Source: Fischerella sp. PCC 9605
Lineage (GTDB): Bacteria; Cyanobacteriota; Cyanobacteriia; Cyanobacteriales; Nostocaceae
NCBI RefSeq assembly: GCF_000517105.1
Contig: NZ_KI912148.1
Location: forward strand, 1,358,518-1,422,517
Length of the DNA stretch: 64,000 nucleotides
Direction: 5' to 3'
Shown here: piece after piece, positions 6,580 through 15,299 of the stretch
Layout: each line of letters opens with the position of its first letter
How positions within the stretch are numbered: the first letter of the stretch is position 1
Notes under the pieces: generated by a model
Databases searched by the model: none
Told to the model about the DNA's origin: nothing
Seen by the model: the letters and a program-made list of their open reading frames with translations, nothing else
Translations under genes and position numbers: made by a program

Positions 6580-8853
6580 ATGAGTTCCCCCCAACCCCCT
6601 CAAAAGCCACAAACTTTGCTTGGTCAGATAACGCAAGCAGTACAGACAATTCAAGCTAGGGTTGATTTTTCCAAACTGGCGCTTAAGCCTAATGCCAGAG
6701 TACCAGAACTTTGGGTGCAGGATGCGGGGGCGGACAAGGCGGAAGTATATCCGCTGTTGGGCGATCGCTATATACTCGGTCGCAGTTCCAAATCCTCCGA
6801 TATTGTCGTCCGTAACCCAGTTGTCAGCCAAATTCATTTGTCACTGTCGCGGGATTCGACTCAACGGCAACCAGTTTTTATCATCAAAGATGAAAACTCC
6901 ACCAATGGTATTTATCGTGGCAAGCGTCGGATCGCATCCTTAGAATTGCGTCACGGCGATATCCTCACCTTGGGGCCGCCAGAACTTGCTGCTTCAGTGC
7001 GGCTGCAATATGTCGACCCACCCCCTTGGTACATCAAAGCAACAACTTGGGCAGCTTACGGTGTAGGCGGTGTTACTGCCTTAATGGTTCTTGTCATTGG
7101 TGTTGAATGGCTGAAATTTTCCGTAAGACCCCTACCTATAGCCACTCGTGCTCCTGTCATTGTATACGCGGGCGATGGAGAAACACCTCTGCGTGAGCCA
7201 AGGAATACCGCTCATGTAGACATGAAGCGATTGCAAGACTTCGGTCCCTATTTGCCTGCGGCTGTGATTGCTTCTGAGGACAGCCGTTATTACTGGCACT
7301 TTGGAGTTGACCCCTATGGAATTTTACGAGCTGTGCTGATTAACACCCGCAGTGGTGGTGTTCAGCAAGGAGCTAGTACAGTTACCCAGCAAGTCGCTCG
7401 TAGTTTATTTCGCGATTATGTGGGTAGACAGGATTCCCTAGGTCGGAAGGTTCGAGAAGCGATTGTTTCCTTCAAGTTAGAAACGTTTTACAGCAAAGAC
7501 CAGATTTTGCTGACTTACTTAAATCGAGTCTTCTTGGGGGCTGATACTTCTGGCTTTGAGGATGCCGCTCGATATTATTTTGATAAGTCAGCCAAAGAAT
7601 TAACTTTGGCAGAAGCAGCTACTTTGGTGGGAATTTTACCTGCTCCCAACGGTTTTAATTTCTGCGGAGATAACGAAAGTAAAACACGGATTATTGAGTA
7701 CCGCAATCGCGTGATCAGGCGGATGCTGGAGAGGGGCAAAATCAAACAAGATGAGTATAACCGAGCTAGGCGATCGCCCATTGAAATCAGCCCGAAAGTT
7801 TGCGAACAACAAGCAAAGACAATTGCACCGTATTTTTACAGTTACGTTTTCCAAGAACTCGAATCCATCTTGGGAAAAGACTTGGCAGCTGAAGGCAACT
7901 TTATTATTGAAACTAAGCTAGATCGAGAAGTTCAAGATCTGGCAGAAGCAGCCTTGCGTAACCATGTGAACGACGCTGGGAGAAGTTTTAACTTTTCTCA
8001 AGGGGCTATGGTTACGCTTGATTCCAGCACAGGGGCGATCCTAGCGATGGTGGGCGGTACTGATTATAGAACTAGCCAATATAATCGTGCTTTTCAAGCT
8101 CAAAGGCAACCAGGTTCAACCTTCAAAGTTTTTGCTTACACGGCCGCTATGGAACAGGGAATTTCACCAGGAAGGTCGTATTCCTGCGCTCCTTTTCCTT
8201 GGCAGGGTTTTACGTACAAGCCCTGTCGGAGCGGTGCTGGTGGTAGTTTAGATGTTGCTACAGGTCTTGCCCTTTCGGAAAATCCCATTGCTTTACGGCT
8301 TGCCCGAGATGTTGGATTGAATAAAGTGGTGGAGACAGCACGACGTCTGGGAGTGAAGTCAGAACTAGATCCAGTGCCGGGGTTAGTATTGGGTCAAAGC
8401 GTGGTCAATGTTTTGGAGATGACTGGCGCTTTTGGGGCAATTGGCAATCGCGGTGTGTGGAATCGTCCCCATGCGATCACCCGGATTTTAGACAGCAGTG
8501 AATGCCGCGATCGCAATGATTTAAAAACTTGCCGTGTGATCTACTCCTTTGACCAAGATACCGAAGCTAACAGACGCGTGTTGCGTACAGATGTAGCTGA
8601 TACCATGACTCGTTTACTACGCGGAGTAGTTACAAACGGTACTGGTAGTCGTGCTGCCATTGGGGATCTGTCAGTATCTGGAAAAACTGGTACAACTGAC
8701 AAAAACGTAGACTTGTGGTTTATTGGTTTTATTCCTAGCCGTCGGTTGGTAACTGGTGTTTGGCTGGGTAACGATAACAATTCCCCCACATCTGGTAGTA
8801 GCGCTCAAGCTGCTGAACTATGGGGGAATTACATGAGGAGAGTTATAAGGTAA
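6580..8853 (+). CDS. Class A penicillin-binding protein with N-terminal FHA domain
   Basis: Bifunctional peptidoglycan glycosyltransferase/transpeptidase of 757 residues. In order: an FHA domain at about residues 55-140 (YILGRSSKSSDIVV, SQIHLSL, NSTNG), one membrane span at about 150-175, a GT51 domain with catalytic Glu233 in SEDSRYYWHFG and the GASTVTQQVAR motif, and a transpeptidase domain with nucleophile Ser513 in STFK, SEN near 567, and Lys702 in SGKTGTT. The FHA domain faces the cytoplasm and normally reads phosphothreonine, which suggests control of wall synthesis by Ser/Thr kinases (inference). It stands alone. The start lacks a clear ribosome-binding site. Confidence 0.95.
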   Translation: MSSPQPPQKPQTLLGQITQAVQTIQARVDFSKLALKPNARVPELWVQDAGADKAEVYPLLGDRYILGRSSKSSDIVVRNPVVSQIHLSLSRDSTQRQPVFIIKDENSTNGIYRGKRRIASLELRHGDILTLGPPELAASVRLQYVDPPPWYIKATTWAAYGVGGVTALMVLVIGVEWLKFSVRPLPIATRAPVIVYAGDGETPLREPRNTAHVDMKRLQDFGPYLPAAVIASEDSRYYWHFGVDPYGILRAVLINTRSGGVQQGASTVTQQVARSLFRDYVGRQDSLGRKVREAIVSFKLETFYSKDQILLTYLNRVFLGADTSGFEDAARYYFDKSAKELTLAEAATLVGILPAPNGFNFCGDNESKTRIIEYRNRVIRRMLERGKIKQDEYNRARRSPIEISPKVCEQQAKTIAPYFYSYVFQELESILGKDLAAEGNFIIETKLDREVQDLAEAALRNHVNDAGRSFNFSQGAMVTLDSSTGAILAMVGGTDYRTSQYNRAFQAQRQPGSTFKVFAYTAAMEQGISPGRSYSCAPFPWQGFTYKPCRSGAGGSLDVATGLALSENPIALRLARDVGLNKVVETARRLGVKSELDPVPGLVLGQSVVNVLEMTGAFGAIGNRGVWNRPHAITRILDSSECRDRNDLKTCRVIYSFDQDTEANRRVLRTDVADTMTRLLRGVVTNGTGSRAAIGDLSVSGKTGTTDKNVDLWFIGFIPSRRLVTGVWLGNDNNSPTSGSSAQAAELWGNYMRRVIR

Positions 8854-8877
8854 CAACCGAGATTGGTAATGGGGGCT

Positions 8878-8958
8878 GTTAGTGGTTAGTGGTTAGTGGT
8901 TGGTAGTTGGTAGCTGATTATTCACAAGAAATTACTACTATCTACTAACTACTAACTA
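8878..8958. repeat. STRR hairpin module
   Basis: The T/G arm (TTAGTGG/TTGGTAG units) is followed by a complementary A/C arm (ACTACTA/CTAACTA). It lies between convergent genes, after the penicillin-binding protein gene and before the DUF4335 stop. Confidence 0.8.
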
Positions 8959-8960
8959 AA

Positions 8961-10493
8961 TTATTGATACCCCTGCCAAGGCATAACTTCTAGTTTGCCA
9001 TTAGGCTGGAAGATCACCTGGAAGTGAGCGAGAGGCTCTTGATTATTTGGAGCTGCAATATTTGAACCGTAAACAGATTGGAACATTTGAGGAAGCGGTG
9101 TTTCCCGAAAGTAATCAAATGCCATTTGGTTGAGTGGTTCGTAGTCGGCAATGATACCATCTTTGTTAACTGCTACGCGGTACTTTAAATCACGCTGATA
9201 GCTGGGAGTGCTACGCCAATTTTGGCGAATGGTATCGTAAAGTTTTTGATTTAATTGTGTGATTTGGTTGGGGTCAGTAATTTTTGAACCAACAACATCA
9301 GGCGCTTTTGTGTATCCCCGCCAAGGACTAACTTGTAGTACACCAACTTTAGTAAAAACAACTCGGAATTGCGCTATTGGTTCATTAGTGATGGAAGCGC
9401 GGTTAGCAGGATTGTAAAGTAAGTTAGGTAGGGGAGTTTGATCGACTGCCTGATTTGAATCTGAGTTCACAGCCTTATAGCCAACGATCGCCCCATCTGC
9501 TGCCACACCGACGCGAAAGACTAAATCCTGATTTAATCCTTGGCGATTAGACCAAGCGGGATTAATTTGGTTATAAATTTGACGATTTAATGCACGTAGC
9601 TGAGATGCGTCTGTAATTTCAGGAACGGTATTTAAAAGTGCTTCTAAATCTTGAATCGCAGGTGATGTAGTAGATGTAGGATTCGTAGTAGTTGTAGCAA
9701 TTGGCGTCGGAGTAAATGTGGGAGTAGCTGCTAGTTGTTCATTAGCTGTTGGCGTTGGAGTAAATGTGGGAGTAGCTGCTACTTGCTCGTTAGCTGTTGG
9801 TGAAGAAGTGGTAGCAGGTGTAGAAGAACTATTGACGCCAGAGATAGTTGAGCCACTCCGATTTTGTGTTGTTGGTTCTGGTGGACGTACTTCGGGAGGT
9901 GGTATGACGGCAAAAGCGATCGCTGCTGCTGCCAAACTCGTTACCCCTACACTAGCTGGCAGTGCCTGTTTGACCAAGGCTTGACCTGTGTTGCCATAGC
10001 GTCTGGGAACCGGTTGTAATTCTAGTGATAGCTCTGGTAAAGTTTGGGAATCAGCAAAAAATTGGTCAACAGCTTCTACTAGATCGAATAACTGTACTGT
10101 ATTCAAATCAATTTGAAGTGACTGCTTAGCATTGCCGTAGGAATTAACCTGCACAATTTGCCCACCAGGAACTTCCGAATGTACGATCAACCTGTGTCGG
10201 TTATTGTCAATTTTTTGTATCTGTACTAACTCTGATTCAAAATTGTGGGCTTGTGGGTGATAAACATTACTCAAAAATTCTTGGGCATAGGCACTAACAG
10301 CCCTTACCAAGCTTTCAAAAAATTCCCTGCCTCCAGATAGTGGTTGAGTATAGCCAGATAAATAACATTCTGCATTTACCAATATTGACAGTGCTGGGCG
10401 CAGTTCCTGAAACTGTGCAGCCCTGGCGGCATCACTTAAACCCTCTAAAAGTAACGTACAATTCGGTAGACTGTATTTACGTTGAATATTCAT
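8961..10493 (-). CDS. DUF4335 domain protein
   Basis: Conserved cyanobacterial protein of 510 residues with no known biochemical function. The N-terminal ~170 residues match my recollection of the DUF4335 pattern (NIQRKYSLPNCTLLLEGL). A hydrophobic Ala-rich segment near residues 178-198 (SLAAAAIAFAVI) may be a membrane span. It is followed by a Thr/Pro/Ser-rich linker with a short internal duplication (AATPTFTPTPTANEQ twice). The C-terminal half holds two related ~100-residue modules, each with FRV/YRVAV..DG..YEPLN and ending in VSPWRGY or VMPWQGY. The ATG overlaps the stop of the upstream DUF3038 gene by 4 bp (ATGA), so the pair is translationally coupled and probably acts together. Confidence 0.85.
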   Translation of the reverse strand: MNIQRKYSLPNCTLLLEGLSDAARAAQFQELRPALSILVNAECYLSGYTQPLSGGREFFESLVRAVSAYAQEFLSNVYHPQAHNFESELVQIQKIDNNRHRLIVHSEVPGGQIVQVNSYGNAKQSLQIDLNTVQLFDLVEAVDQFFADSQTLPELSLELQPVPRRYGNTGQALVKQALPASVGVTSLAAAAIAFAVIPPPEVRPPEPTTQNRSGSTISGVNSSSTPATTSSPTANEQVAATPTFTPTPTANEQLAATPTFTPTPIATTTTNPTSTTSPAIQDLEALLNTVPEITDASQLRALNRQIYNQINPAWSNRQGLNQDLVFRVGVAADGAIVGYKAVNSDSNQAVDQTPLPNLLYNPANRASITNEPIAQFRVVFTKVGVLQVSPWRGYTKAPDVVGSKITDPNQITQLNQKLYDTIRQNWRSTPSYQRDLKYRVAVNKDGIIADYEPLNQMAFDYFRETPLPQMFQSVYGSNIAAPNNQEPLAHFQVIFQPNGKLEVMPWQGYQ

Positions 10494-11116
10494 TCCACTT
10501 CACCGTCAAAAAGAGAAATCCAGAACCGCTGCATGCCAGCCGTACCTGTACAAAATAGTAATTTTCCTAACAACTCTATAGCCAATTCATCTAATTTTTC
10601 ATCTGAGTTTAACGCTATTAAACCAGAACGTCGCGGGTTCATTCGGCTTTTAAAATGCGCTCTAAATCGCTCTAAATAATTAGATAAGCGCAAATTCTGC
10701 TCTAATGGAATCTGTTTTTCATTCAGTTGCTGATATATCATTAGCAACTGGCGTATTACAACTGTTAATCGCCGCGCTAAATAGCAAGTAATTACCACTA
10801 GGGCTTTTGCCTCCGTTATTGTTAAAGAGCGGCGCATGTGCGCTCGTCTTAGAGGGTTAGTGCTACGCATTCGCCATAAATTCACCCTGTCTTTAATAAT
10901 TCCTTTTAGTTCCAACTCTTGTGCAAATGACAAAATAGCTTCTGAACCACCTAGTTCTAAAGCCTCAATTGCGAGTAAAACCAAGTCAATTTCCACCCGA
11001 GTTTTACGGGGGCAACCCTGTCCTTCAATTGCAGGATCGGGTAAAGTATCCAAAATCATCGGCGGTGACGGGGGGGTTGGACTATTAAAAGGCGTTAAAC
11101 TAGCGGAGACACTCAT
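10490..11116 (-). CDS. DUF3038 domain protein
   Basis: Conserved cyanobacterial protein of 208 residues, function unknown. Recognised by pattern (RVEIDLVLLAIEALELGGSEAIL, NLWRMRSTNPLRRAHMRR) and by its fixed partner, the DUF4335 gene, which begins inside its stop codon. It is mostly helical and basic in the middle, with no membrane span and no catalytic motif that I recognise. AGGA lies about 9 bases before the ATG, supporting this start. A regulatory or nucleic-acid-linked role cannot be told from sequence. Confidence 0.85.
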   Translation of the reverse strand: MSVSASLTPFNSPTPPSPPMILDTLPDPAIEGQGCPRKTRVEIDLVLLAIEALELGGSEAILSFAQELELKGIIKDRVNLWRMRSTNPLRRAHMRRSLTITEAKALVVITCYLARRLTVVIRQLLMIYQQLNEKQIPLEQNLRLSNYLERFRAHFKSRMNPRRSGLIALNSDEKLDELAIELLGKLLFCTGTAGMQRFWISLFDGEVE

Positions 11117-11430
11117 TATAAATATCCTGTACAGCTGCTACGGACTTGGTATAACTAATTTAAGATAGATAGCCAAATTAGAAAAAGTTTACTCGTGGCA
11201 GTGGTGTAGCTGCCCGATATATACATTAACTTACTCGTTCTACTCAAAGTTTTCCGCATATACAAATCAAGGTTTTTAAAGCATAAGTGTTTTATCCTGA
11301 TTTATTTGGTAGCATTTCACCATAGCTTGGTGTAAATTCTAACAATAGTCAATGCATAGTGTCTGGTGCTAATTCCAAGCGTACGACATTATAAAACTTT
11401 ACGGGAAGCGCAAAACTCCCCAATTTGAGC

Positions 11431-11525
11431 CATCTCAAAAATTTGAGATGCTTTAAATGTCTTTCAACAGACAGATGTATTGCTACACAGGAATTAAAAT
11501 TCCTGTCAGGGTATCTCAGTCTGAG
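11431..11525. repeat. Cluster of three short perfect hairpins
   Basis: CATCTCAAA/TTTGAGATG (11431-11450), CAGGAATT/AATTCCTG (11488-11505) and CTCAG/CTGAG (11515-11525) lie within 95 bp of non-coding sequence. They may be parts of a structured RNA or of a decayed repeat. Confidence 0.45.
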
Positions 11526-12005
11526 TAATTTCACGGCAAACAAACAACGTCAAAGATGCAGTAGCTATCTGTGCCGCGTTTACCTCTCTAACTACGATAG
11601 TAGTCTACGAATCCTTAAAACTAACAAACTCGTCGTGGGTAGGGCTAGTACCGCTGTGCGGAATGCAAAAGTCAAAAGTCAAAAGTTAAAAAGCTTCCTG
11701 TTGTAGGCTTTTCGTCAATTTGGAATAGTAGCTTTATTTCCGCTACGTTGTACTAGGTAGGCCCGAATCCACTTTGGGAAGATCGCGCTTCTACTTATAT
11801 AGCTAGAGAAATCCGACTGCAGCAAGCTAGATTGTGAACCAAAAATCCCCCAACTTCAAGTATCTGCTTCCATTTTCCCGATCAATTACCATTGAGAAAA
11901 TGAGAACAAAAATGGGCCGATTGCAGAAGCTGGGAATAGGGAAAATCATTCACCAGAAGAAGTAATACCATTTCTCGAAAAAATGACTACAAATACTCTT
12001 GGCTT

Positions 12006-12032
12006 GTAGTAAGCACAAAGCGTGCTTACTAC
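12006..12032. repeat. Dispersed-type palindrome GTAGTAAGCAC
   Basis: Perfect 11-bp inverted repeat GTAGTAAGCAC / GTGCTTACTAC around a 5-base loop. Its form resembles the GTAGAGACGCGCC palindromes elsewhere in this window, so it is probably a member of a related class of short palindromic repeats. Confidence 0.65.
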
Positions 12033-12197
12033 GAACCATGTATAGTTCTACTTTTGAGAAGTCATATAAAGACTAAGAGGAAAAGAATTGAAAAGCTTTT
12101 TCCCTTTAACTATTCTCCTTTTGCCACAAGAGTACAAAAGTAACTTTTGCAAGATGTATAGTGTGTACTGCTGTACCTTTATCTACCCTATCTTCTT

Positions 12198-12716
12198 ATG
12201 GATCTAAAGTCTCTGATTCGTGATATACCAGATTTTCCTAAACCCGGAATTTTATTTCGGGATATCACTACACTGCTGCGGAATCCGGAGGGATTGCGCT
12301 ATACCATTGACTTGTTTACACAAAAAATTCTGGATGCTGGACTGAAAGCTGATTACGTGGTGGGCATGGAGTCGCGAGGGTTCATGTTTGGCACACCTCT
12401 GGCTTATCAATTAGGAGCAGGTTTTATTCCTGTTCGCAAGCCAGGTAAGCTACCAGCAGCAGTACATTCGATTGAATATGAACTAGAGTATGGTACAGAT
12501 TGTCTAGAAGTACATCAAGACGCTTTGCACCCAGACAGCCGAGTTTTGATTGTAGACGACCTGATCGCTACGGGTGGAACTGCAAGCGCCACAGCGCAGT
12601 TAGTACAGAAAATTGGCTGCGAACTGGTAGGATTTGGGTTTATTATCGAGCTACAGGATTTGCAAGGGCGTAAAAATCTACCAGATGTGCCAATTGTCAC
12701 TCTGGTCGAATACTAG
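12198..12716 (+). CDS. apt: Adenine phosphoribosyltransferase
   Basis: Purine salvage enzyme converting adenine and PRPP to AMP. The 172 residues are the usual length. Typical N-terminal motif [28 protein letters not shown] near residue 56, RKPGKLP near 84, and the PRPP loop [14 protein letters not shown] at about 116-129. No nearby gene is part of the same pathway. The start follows a pyrimidine-rich leader with no strong ribosome-binding site. Identification is secure. Confidence 0.97.
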   Translation: MDLKSLIRDIPDFPKPGILFRDITTLLRNPEGLRYTIDLFTQKILDAGLKADYVVGMESRGFMFGTPLAYQLGAGFIPVRKPGKLPAAVHSIEYELEYGTDCLEVHQDALHPDSRVLIVDDLIATGGTASATAQLVQKIGCELVGFGFIIELQDLQGRKNLPDVPIVTLVEY

Positions 12717-12793
12717 TCATTGGTCATTAGTCATTAGTCATTGGCTAAGGACTAATGACTAAAGATAAAGGACAAAGGACTAATGACAAATGA
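12713..12793. repeat. STRR hairpin module between apt and a permease gene
   Basis: The T/G arm (TAGTCATTGGTCATTAGTCAT) starts at the apt stop. The complementary A/C arm (GGACTAATGACTAA, ACAAATG) runs into the ATG of the next gene, so that start codon itself lies in a heptamer unit. Confidence 0.85.
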
Positions 12794-13836
12794 CTACTAC
12801 GAGAATTTCCTTGGAGACAAGTCGGGATTGGCTGGTGAAGCTAGTCACGAGTGAGACGTTTCTTTATGTGATGAAGCGGGTATTGCAGGCGCTGTTGACT
12901 TTGTTGTTGGCGTCGGCTTTGTCATTTTTCATCATTCAACTTGCTCCCGGGGATTATGTAGACACGCTGCGGCAAAACCCCAAAATATCGCCTGAAAGAA
13001 TTGAAGAACTCAAGCAGCAATTTGGTTTAGATCGATCTTGGCCGGAACAATATCTTCTGTGGTTGTGGCGGATCGTCACTAAGGGTGATTTTGGCACAAG
13101 TTTTGTTTATCAACGCTCGGTGGCGTCACTAATCTGGGAGAGAGTACCAGCAACTTTACTGTTGGCGATCGCTTCTTTGATTGTCACTTGGGCGATCGCT
13201 ATTCCTTTAGGGATAGTTGCCGCCGTGAAACAAAATCGCCCCACTGACCGGATTTTGCAAGTAATTAGCTACGCTGGCCAAGGATTTCCCAGCTTCATCA
13301 CAGCCCTAGTGCTGCTGATTTTTGCTCAAATGACTGCCCCTTTGTTTCCAGTGGGTGGCATGACTAGCATCAATCACGCCGAATTGACGTGGTTTGGCAA
13401 AATCCTTGATGTTGGCTGGCACATGATTTTACCCACCATCGCCTTAAGTATCACTAGCTTTGCTGGCTTACAGCGCATCACTCGCGGTGAATTGCTGGAT
13501 GTACTGCGTCAAGATTACATCCAAACGGCTCGTGCGAAAGGATTACCAGAAAACCGGGTGATATACGTTCACGCTTTGCGTAATGCCATCAACCCCTTAA
13601 TTACTTTGTTGGGTTTTGAGTTAGCTAGTTTATTAAGCGGTGCCTTCATTGCTGAATTTTTCTTCAACTGGCCTGGTTTGGGGAGATTGGCTTTGCAAGC
13701 AGTGCAAGCTCAAGATTTGTATTTACTGATGGCAAGTTTGGTAATGGGTGCGGTACTGCTCATAGTTGGTAACTTAATAGCAGATTTGCTGCTAAAGGTC
13801 GCCGATCCTCGCATCAGCCTGGAAAATCTAAATTAG
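12790..13836 (+). CDS. ABC transporter permease, DppB/OppB family
   Basis: Inner-membrane permease of the dipeptide/oligopeptide/nickel importer family, 348 residues, about six spans. Family hallmarks: VMKRVLQALLTLLLASALSFF first span, LAPGDYVD, the periplasmic PERIEELKQQFGLDR segment, and the cytoplasmic coupling loop with YIQTARAKGLPENRVIYVHALRNA. The ATG falls inside a heptamer repeat. A later Met at about residue 28 could be the true start, but the preceding residues look like a normal N-terminus. No second permease, binding protein or ATPase is next to it. Substrate unknown. Confidence 0.9.
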   Translation: MTTTRISLETSRDWLVKLVTSETFLYVMKRVLQALLTLLLASALSFFIIQLAPGDYVDTLRQNPKISPERIEELKQQFGLDRSWPEQYLLWLWRIVTKGDFGTSFVYQRSVASLIWERVPATLLLAIASLIVTWAIAIPLGIVAAVKQNRPTDRILQVISYAGQGFPSFITALVLLIFAQMTAPLFPVGGMTSINHAELTWFGKILDVGWHMILPTIALSITSFAGLQRITRGELLDVLRQDYIQTARAKGLPENRVIYVHALRNAINPLITLLGFELASLLSGAFIAEFFFNWPGLGRLALQAVQAQDLYLLMASLVMGAVLLIVGNLIADLLLKVADPRISLENLN

Positions 13837-13841
13837 TTCTT

Positions 13842-13926
13842 TGTTAGTAGTTAGTAGTTAGTAGATAGTAGTTGGCTATTAACTACTAACCACTATCTAC
13901 CAACCACTAACCATTGACTATTGACT
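13842..13926. repeat. STRR hairpin module
   Basis: The T/G arm (TTAGTAG units) is followed by a complementary A/C arm (ACTAACCACTATCTACC...). It lies between two genes on the + strand and ends next to the following ATG. Confidence 0.85.
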
Positions 13927-14208
13927 ATGTTTTCTGAAGTTTATTACTTAGTGCGATCAAAAACTGACGGTAGTTATCTGACTGCTCGTCCGAATTCAGA
14001 AGGGCTGGGTTATCTGTTGGTGTTCCGCGAACACTTTGATGCCCTCAGTTATCTCAACACCCATGCTAGAGACTTAGCTAACCGTTTTGCTGTGGAATCT
14101 CTTCCTGGTTCACAGCTGGGAACTTTGCTTAAGCGTTGGGGTTTTAGCGGTTTGGCTATCGTTTCCGATCCATTAGTACCCAAAGTTGAATTTTTACAGC
14201 AAAGTTAG
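13927..14208 (+). CDS. Small conserved cyanobacterial protein
   Basis: 93 residues from the ATG at 13927 (MFSEVYYLVRSKTDG...); an in-frame TTG 6 bases earlier is less likely. It is soluble, with no membrane span, Cys motif or known domain that I recognise. The composition is ordinary, and the pattern (YLVRSKTDGSYL, FREHFDALSYLN) reads as a real folded protein. It follows the permease gene in the same direction across a repeat module. Function unknown. Confidence 0.7.
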   Translation: MFSEVYYLVRSKTDGSYLTARPNSEGLGYLLVFREHFDALSYLNTHARDLANRFAVESLPGSQLGTLLKRWGFSGLAIVSDPLVPKVEFLQQS

Positions 14209-14529
14209 GCAAAGGGATAAGAATTAGGGGTCTATTATTTCTATTTCAGCCTATGCGATTGCCGAATATGAAAATAAATACCCCCTCACCTTTTAATCAA
14301 CTTGGCTTGGGGGATATAAAGTTTCGTTGTCTATATAGTTTCAGTATAAATCTTGATGTTCCTATTATAGAAATCCCGCTTAAATTTTGACTAGCTAACA
14401 AGTTAGATTTTACAGTATTCTTACAGTTTCTTTATCCCTGCTTTATACCAACAATTTTTTTAACAACTCTTATATCATAACAGTATATAACTTACCCAGA
14501 TTCTCAACCAGAGAAATACTGTAAAAAAT
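14209..14529. other. Gene-free stretch before the pentapeptide-repeat protein
   Basis: About 320 bp, AT-rich, with no credible gene and no clear hairpin terminator. It probably holds the promoter of the downstream secreted pentapeptide protein. Confidence 0.4.
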
Positions 14530-15090
14530 ATGAAATTCCGGATTGTCGCTGCTTTCACTTTATTAGCTTGTGTTGGATTTACAGAGCAGGCTTTTGGATT
14601 CAATCAACTAGACGTAGACCAACTGAAAGCATCAGGTGCTTGTCCTCGGTGCGATTTAAGTGGTGCTGATTTAACTAAAATGAATTTGACTGGAGCAAAT
14701 TTGCGAGAAGCTAACTTAAAGGTGGCCATTTTATCTGGTGCTAATCTCGTAAATGCCGATCTTACAAGTGCAAATCTGGAAGGTGCTACATTAACTGGAG
14801 CAAATCTTGCTGGTGCTTCCTTGACAGGTGCGTATTTGAAAGGAGCATCCCTAGAAAATACAAATTTGAGTTTTGCTGGTTTTATTAGCGCTAATCTCGA
14901 AGGTGCTAACCTCAAGGGTGCTAGGGAGCAGTTTACCAATTATCGAGGCGCAAACTTCCGACTGACCATTTTGCCCAATGGTGTTATCTCTTCTAATAAA
15001 CCCTATTGGTGGTCGTTACAGCGCTTGAATCCGAAACAATGTAATAAATTTGAGGGCGATATCAATGGCTCAACCTGTCATGGAGATTAA
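14530..15090 (+). CDS. Secreted pentapeptide-repeat protein
   Basis: 186 residues. The N-terminus is a signal peptide (residues 1-23, ending near EQAFG). FNQLDVDQLKASGACPRCDLSGADL follows, a common N-terminal cap of short cyanobacterial pentapeptide proteins with a CxxC pair. About 15 A(D/N)LxX pentapeptides then run from about residue 42 to 132 and should form a right-handed quadrilateral helix. The tail is not repetitive and has one or two Cys. It is predicted to be periplasmic or luminal. No catalytic function is known for this family. The ATG has an A-rich leader and no strong ribosome-binding site. Confidence 0.88.
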   Translation: MKFRIVAAFTLLACVGFTEQAFGFNQLDVDQLKASGACPRCDLSGADLTKMNLTGANLREANLKVAILSGANLVNADLTSANLEGATLTGANLAGASLTGAYLKGASLENTNLSFAGFISANLEGANLKGAREQFTNYRGANFRLTILPNGVISSNKPYWWSLQRLNPKQCNKFEGDINGSTCHGD

Positions 15091-15167
15091 CATCAGAATT
15101 TTAGACTCGCAGTCAGATACTTAGACTGGTGCAGTCTTTACATTTTAGAAAGAAAAACATTATGGGC

Positions 15168-15206
15168 TTAGAGATGTGCTGTGGTACATCTCTAAAAGGT
15201 TTATTT
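15168..15206 (+). terminator. Probable terminator after the pentapeptide-repeat gene
   Basis: TTAGAGATGT, 8-base loop, ACATCTCTAA, then a T-rich run (GGTTTATTTTT). It lies about 80 bp downstream of the stop codon. Confidence 0.6.
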
Positions 15207-15299
15207 TTAACAAGAGTAAATCAAAATAGTATCAATTTATAGTTATTTGTCGGTTAACACTTCTTTATTATTAAACAAAGTGTTTAAGATAATTGAACA

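Larger units (their letters stand above)
11117..12197. other. Gene-free stretch upstream of apt
   Basis: About 1.08 kb with no credible gene. Small frames near 11349-11706 have no family resemblance. It contains a cluster of perfect small hairpins (11431-11525), a GTCAAAA tandem repeat near 11670-11690, and a dispersed palindrome at 12006-12032. The apt promoter should lie in the last part. Confidence 0.5.
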
